A stretch of DNA of 64,000 nucleotides. It comes from Gadus chalcogrammus (lineage: Eukaryota; Chordata; Actinopteri; Gadiformes; Gadidae). The stretch spans positions 8,136,601-8,200,600 of the forward strand of contig NC_079418.1 in the NCBI RefSeq assembly GCF_026213295.1. The letters run 5' to 3'. The notes beneath the pieces are model-generated. The model was not told the origin of the DNA. It did no database searches and saw only the letters and a list, made by a program, of their open reading frames with translations. The position numbers and the translations under genes are program-made. Of the stretch, positions 58,912 through 64,000 are shown piece after piece. Within the stretch, counting starts at the first letter, position 1; the number at the start of each line of letters is the position of its first letter.

Positions 58912-60242
58912 GGTGCCGTCTCCTTTTGACCTTTTGACCCCAGACTTCTGGGGGAATAGCTGAATCAATTCATTAGTCAATCAGAAGCATGTAAATATCT
59001 TCCCGGTGGCGTAGGAGGACGAACAGGGTGTCCTTCAACATCTACGCTTCCAGGCGATTGCAACGGTGCCACACATGAGCATATTCGAAAATGTTTAATG
59101 GTAGTAATTAGCTGTCGAAATTGGAGGCCTTAATTAATCAATAATGAGCAGCTATTGATTTGCTTCCCGATAAAAATTTGTGACAAATTACATGTTATTT
59201 AGCATCTACACGTTGAGCTGAGTCCAATGACACCAAGCATGACACTCTAGCTAATGGTAACATGTATTTTACATGGTACACCTAGGTCTAGGACATAATC
59301 TCGATGTAGCAAGAGGGCGAGCTTGATCTCATTGGACTCAGCTTAACGTGTAGATGCTAATTAACATGTAATTTGTCAAAAATCTCCATCGGGAAGCAAA
59401 TCTATAGCTGGTCATTATCTATAAAGGCCTCCAAAATCGACAGCTAATTACTACCCCGAAACATATTCAAATATGATCATGTGTGGCACTGTTGCAATCG
59501 TCTCGAAACGTAGATGTCAAAGGACACCTTGTTTGCCCTGTTGCACGACCGGGAAGATATTTTCATACTTCTAATGGATTGATTCATATTTTAAGGTTCT
59601 CGGAGTGAGACTTTAAGCGGCTGCAGCAGAAGTGTTGAGACGAAAGATGATATCAAGACATTAATAGAATATTCCCATTCACATTATGATTCTTCGTCAT
59701 AACATCCGACCAAACATCCTTTACATTCACCGAGCGAAGATTATGAAAGTCCAGGCCCCCCCTTCCTGCACTCGGGGTCCGACCGGGCCAAGTTTCGGTG
59801 CGGGGGTCCCAGTTAGGCCCTAGAATATGGTATTCAAATTTCAGGGCGGTAGGACCTTCCTATCTCAAAAACTGTTTTTCCACCACATTCTGAACCATTA
59901 GGTCTCGCAGGCAACACTTCTGAAGGGGCTTTGTCCAAATGACAGTCCATTTGGGAAAACTTTTTTTCTCTATGGGCTAGAACTACAAATCTTGGATATG
60001 TCGTTCTCGGGGCCCCGGGAAATGTGTGTCAACATTTTAGCATCCCTAGCTATCTCGAAAAGGCCGGAAAAGGGGCGTGACCTCCAACAGTACAGTCACT
60101 GTACATAAGACAGAGGTTAGTTTCTAGGCCCCATTTTTTGTGGGATGGAGGTGTACATTTGTGGCTTAATGTGTGTAGACACAGCTGGCCTGTGGCCACG
60201 TCTTTGAAGTCTGGGGTCAAAAGGTCAAAAGGAGCCGACACC
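58912..60242. mobile_element. TIR element containing a large foldback
   Basis: A 38-bp inverted repeat with few mismatches marks the ends: GCCGTCTCCTTTTGACCTTT at the left and AAAGGTCAAAAGGAGCC-type complement at the right. Inside, 58961-59592 is itself a long imperfect palindrome, with arms of about 300 bp sharing ATCTTCCCGG, GTGCCACACATGA and TAATTAGCTGTCGA, centred near 59275. 59740-60060 contains blocks such as CTATCTCAAAAACTGTTTTT that I recognise only as a common fish repeat. Confidence 0.65.
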
Positions 60243-60812
60243 ACGCCGCTTATGAGATAACAAAAAGTGAATCTGTATTTCTCTCATAACATTTTGTTAT
60301 TATTGAAGAGAGGCCTGATTCTCAGATATGCATGTTGGACCGGTAGGGTATAGGTCTGGGAAGAACTTCAGGCCAAAATCTTGCAAGCGAGCCGCTGGGT
60401 GCAGGTGCAACGAGATGGAGCACTTGCTGAGTCATTTCCTGTAGGGCTGGAGCCACAGGTTGAAGCGTATACGCGTCCTTTGAAACCCCCTTTGATATAT
60501 AAGAGACCCCAAGGTACAGTTTACTTAAATGTTCTCGCCTCAGTCACCTATTGCATCACTTCCTTTAGGGCTTCGGCCTCCTAATTGATCATTGTAGCAT
60601 AATTGAATGCCCTCTTTCATATTATATGATACTTACACCACTGGGACGTGGCAACAACTCTCCAAATCCATATGGGGGGGGGGGGATGCTTTTGGACAGT
60701 AGGGGTGTACACTAGACATAAATAGGAAGCAAACTCAGGAGAAGGAATGACCTCTCACAAATATTTATTGAATAAATTGTTTCAAATAACCCTGCCTCGT
60801 TAAATCCATGAA
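60243..60812. other. Intergenic sequence, nothing recognised
   Basis: No coding support and no clear repeat except a G-run at 60674-60683. Confidence 0.4.
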
Positions 60813-60847
60813 CTTGGTGTTTTGCTTTCAAAAAGCAAAACACCAAG
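60813..60847. repeat. Near-perfect short hairpin before (CA)n
   Basis: CTTGGTGTTTTGCTTT and its complement, separated by a 2-3 base loop, six bases before the (CA)n tract. Confidence 0.85.
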
Positions 60848-60848
60848 G

Positions 60849-60964
<116 letters not shown>

Positions 60965-61028
60965 GTAGGGGAGATAACCTGACATACATGACATCATCGG
61001 TGTGTGTGTGTGTAATCAGTTCCACATG

Positions 61029-61059
<31 letters not shown>

Positions 61060-61190
61060 ATCGCTCAATCTTGTCTTTACATGTAAACCCTCCCCCCATC
61101 CCTCCCTCCCTCCCTCTCCCTCTCTCTCTTTTCATCTTCCTTTATTTGTTTGACTTTGAAGCACCGTTTGCCCTCCTCTGGTTTCCTCTG

Positions 61191-61333
<143 letters not shown>

Positions 61334-61411
61334 CCAAATTTATTCAATTACTTCATTCATCATTTTAAGCTTTCTGCACCTCATGCTTTTCTGTGTTAGA
61401 ATAGTACATGT

Positions 61412-61528
<117 letters not shown>

Positions 61529-61706
61529 GGCATACACACACAAACACACCCCGGTCCCAGCTAAACCCACCATAAGCCAACACACACTATAAGCCACTAA
61601 ATAAGGGACTGTCTGCCTCTCGTAGGCCTTCAAAGTAATAGCCCCCCCAGGTGTAAACCTTCAATCTAAAAGTCTGAATCCGACCCCATCGTGCGGTGAC
61701 GTCAAC

Positions 61707-61708
<2 letters not shown>

Positions 61709-61760
<52 letters not shown>
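61709..61760. repeat. (GT)n microsatellite
   Basis: About 26 GT units. Confidence 0.96.
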
Positions 61761-61761
<1 letters not shown>

Positions 61762-61997
61762 TGGGATGTCAACGTTTCCATGGTTACGATGTCCTAGGGC
61801 CCACAACAAACAACATAATGATCAACAACACATAATGATGATCACAGGAATAGTAATTAGGAGAATTGCAGAGAGAGAGAGAAAGAGACAGAGAGACAGA
61901 AAGAGAGGGAGACAAAGGCACTGTTAATCTGTTAATACGTTTATAGATCGGGGCGCGGAAGAGCGGAAATTATGCTGCGACCTTAACGACTCACTAA

Positions 61998-62641
61998 GGC
62001 CCCGTTTACACGAGGACGCTTGCGGGTAAAAACGATAAAATATATTTTATCGGAAGTGCCTTTCGTTTAGACGGTGGCGGCGTTTTTGGGGCATGAAAAC
62101 GCATAAATCTGAAACCACCCTCCAGAGTGGAAAAGTTGAAAACGCTCCGCCGTAGCGTTTCCGTCTAGACTGCCAAGACGCAAAACACTGCTCAGATCTG
62201 TTCACGTCGCGTACGCGTTTACGTCACATACATGTGCCAGTACAAGGAAATAAACCAACATGTCAGATTATTTCCATGCGTCTGACCTTCAAGCTGCTCT
62301 GGCAGCTCTAACAAGCGTACAGGAGTCTTTCCACGAAATGTACAGGATATGTACAGATAGTATTACTGAACAGAGAAGGATCTTTTTGTTTTTTGCGGCA
62401 CGGATAAGAGAAGAAGGAAGATTATACGCATGCGCTCAGACATGGCGGTGTTGTGTGATAGTGTATCACAGCACCACCTAGCCGCCTGGCATGCATACCG
62501 AATCGAATTCCACACACTTTTGCGTCACCGTATGCACGCAGATTTCCTCCCGAAAACGCTTGTCTAAACGCGGAATAAAAAGTGAAGACGCGACGCCACT
62601 TTTGCATCTTCTGTTCAGACCGTCATCGTGTAAACGTAGCC
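61998..62641. mobile_element. PIF/Harbinger-type MITE, uninterrupted copy
   Basis: Ends GGCCCCGTTTACACGAGGAC and GTGTAAACGTAGCC, with TAA duplicated on both sides (61995-61997, 62642-62644), the TWA-type 3-bp target of PIF/Harbinger. A 73-codon plus-strand frame (62260-62478) reads MSDYFHASDLQAALAAL then AARIREEGRLYA and ends at a stop. The same start is present in the interrupted copy at 6757, so it probably derives from an ancestral element gene. Confidence 0.87.
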
Positions 62642-62644
62642 TAA

Positions 62645-63738
62645 GAGCGAGCTCGTTAAGGGAATGCTCGTTAGGATAAATGAGAGACAGGGCAGTTAAT
62701 TGGAGGCTACAGAGTGTACTCTCTTTAGAGTACATCTAAACAGTTTCATCATCGCTAGGACACACGTAAAATGGGTTTTAAACACAAACAGGTCGTTTAG
62801 TGTGGAACTGTGGCACAAGTGTGTGCGCGTGTGTGTGTGCGAGTGTGTGAGTGTGTGTGTGTGAGTGTTTTGTTTTTTAAGGTTGGCAATCAAGATTTAT
62901 TAGGTGTGATACATTTGAAGCGGTTGCGACATGTCTTTTAGAGATGTTCAATAAGTAATTTTTAAATCGAACACCGAACACACACCAAACACGCACGCGC
63001 ACGCGCGCACGCAGGCACACACAATTATGTGCGCACGCACGCACACATGCACACACACACACACACACTAATAACAAATCACACACCAAAACGTATGGGC
63101 CCAGCTGTCAGGTGGGCTGTTGGGCCTACTTCCTGAAACCCTTTCATGGTTTCCTGTCGGATTAGCAGTGATCCGACCCGGGGGGGGGGGAGAGTGGCAT
63201 GTGTCTGTCTGTCCTTCTCTCTCTCTGTGGCTTTTAAGAAAGTCTCGTTGCCATGGTGACTTGGCAAGAGACCGTTCCATATTGATAGTCTTATGAAGTG
63301 AAGTTAAGGCCTACAGACAGTGCTGTTGTGGGAGAGCGACGTTAGCATAAGATGGCTATGATAGCAGCTTGTGAGCTATGGTACAAGATAGCTACATTAG
63401 CATGATAACTTTTAGCATAAGTGCTGTGTTCACAAGAGTGGATTGTTAGCAAGATGGTTATGTTAGCAGGCCAGCTATGTTAGCATACAAGCCATGACAG
63501 ATTGTGAGCTATGTCTCTTATTAACTTAAGAGCGGCGTTAGATTAGGGTTTTTTTAACAAGAGGGCTATGCTTTCAAAAGAGTGGCGAAGTCACGCCACT
63601 TCCTGTAGACCCCATGGGCATATATGAGATCGTAAAATATGAATGGGTTTCATTGCAGAGAGGTAATTATTTTCTTGTCCCAGTCTTTATATGCCCCCGA
63701 TTACACTTATGTTGTTTGTGGATTTAAATGATAATATT
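62645..63738. other. No gene; TG/CA-rich patches and degenerate TTAGCA repeats
   Basis: 62817-62870 and 63040-63068 are short GT and CA runs. 63330-63500 is made of imperfect TTAGCATAAGATGGCTATG-like words. 63180-63191 is a G-run. Small frames have no family signal. Confidence 0.45.
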
Positions 63739-63739
63739 T

Positions 63740-63895
63740 CATGTCAAGAGTTTGACCGTTTATTGTGCTATTGTTCAGCTAAAGGCTGTAAGCTGTGACG
63801 TCACGTTCCCTGCGACTGGCGTGGACAAGACCGACCATCTCACCATCGGCATTACTGAAACTCTCCACATGCCCGACTTATAATGGTTTTCGGAA
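63740..63895. repeat. Inverted copy of the dispersed repeat at 28567-28830
   Basis: GTTTGACCGTTTATTGTGC, GACGTCACGTTCCCTGCGAC and TGGCGTGGACAAGACCGACC correspond in reverse complement to the earlier copy. Confidence 0.6.
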
Positions 63896-64000
63896 AAAAG
63901 CGGTGAAGTTGAGCAGAGATATCGCCATGTCTGTACCAGTGTTCCATGTGTGGGTGGTGAAGTATATCATTTGTGTCGACAGCAGCGAAGAGCTGTTGTT

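Overview
The window looks like a teleost nuclear chromosome segment. Genes have GT-AG introns, there is an NLRC3-like NLR with a B30.2 domain (an expansion typical of bony fishes), and tRNA-derived fish SINEs, L2-like LINEs, hAT, PIF/Harbinger and TTAA-target DNA elements are frequent. The very high density of long (CA)n, (CT)n and tetranucleotide tracts resembles published cod-family genomes, so a gadiform fish is my best guess; that is inference, not proof. Most long reading frames with CVCV, THTH, SLSL or RERE composition are microsatellites, not genes. || Layout: (1) 1-1250 holds a decayed Ty3/gypsy-like fragment on the minus strand. (2) 1436-2524 is a hAT-type element with an 8-bp target duplication. 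(3) 2703-5774 is the 3' end of an NLR gene on the plus strand: three 174-bp LRR exons, a short linker exon and a terminal B30.2 exon. (4) 6515-9072 is a three-level nest of DNA transposons. (5) 11070-31858 is an apparently complete ect2l gene (F-box plus RhoGEF) on the plus strand in about 21 exons; its introns carry minisatellites, microsatellites abutting splice sites, two copies of one 1.24-kb transposon flanking exons 8-9, a foldback element, two hAT elements and LINE remnants. (6) 31914-37225 has SINE copies and a non-LTR retrotransposon lacking much of its reverse transcriptase core. (7) 38214-41282 has a hAT element and a TTAA-target foldback MITE. (8) 42939-45830 on the minus strand is the giant coding exon of filip1l; its 5' exons are not seen. 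(9) 45831-64000 is presumably filip1l intron or upstream sequence filled with SINEs, hAT, TTAA and Harbinger elements, tandem repeats and foldbacks; I find no further exon there. || The three genes are functionally unrelated: an innate-immune sensor, a Rho exchange factor with an F-box, and a filamin-interacting coiled-coil protein. ect2l and filip1l converge tail to tail with about 11 kb between their stop codons. The most interesting signals are structural: simple repeats acting as the 3' splice-site environment of several ect2l exons, a minisatellite whose last unit is an acceptor, an exon between complementary CU-rich and GA-rich tracts, a transposon pair placed so that recombination would remove an in-frame exon pair, and a nested insertion whose empty site survives in the opposite arm of the host foldback.
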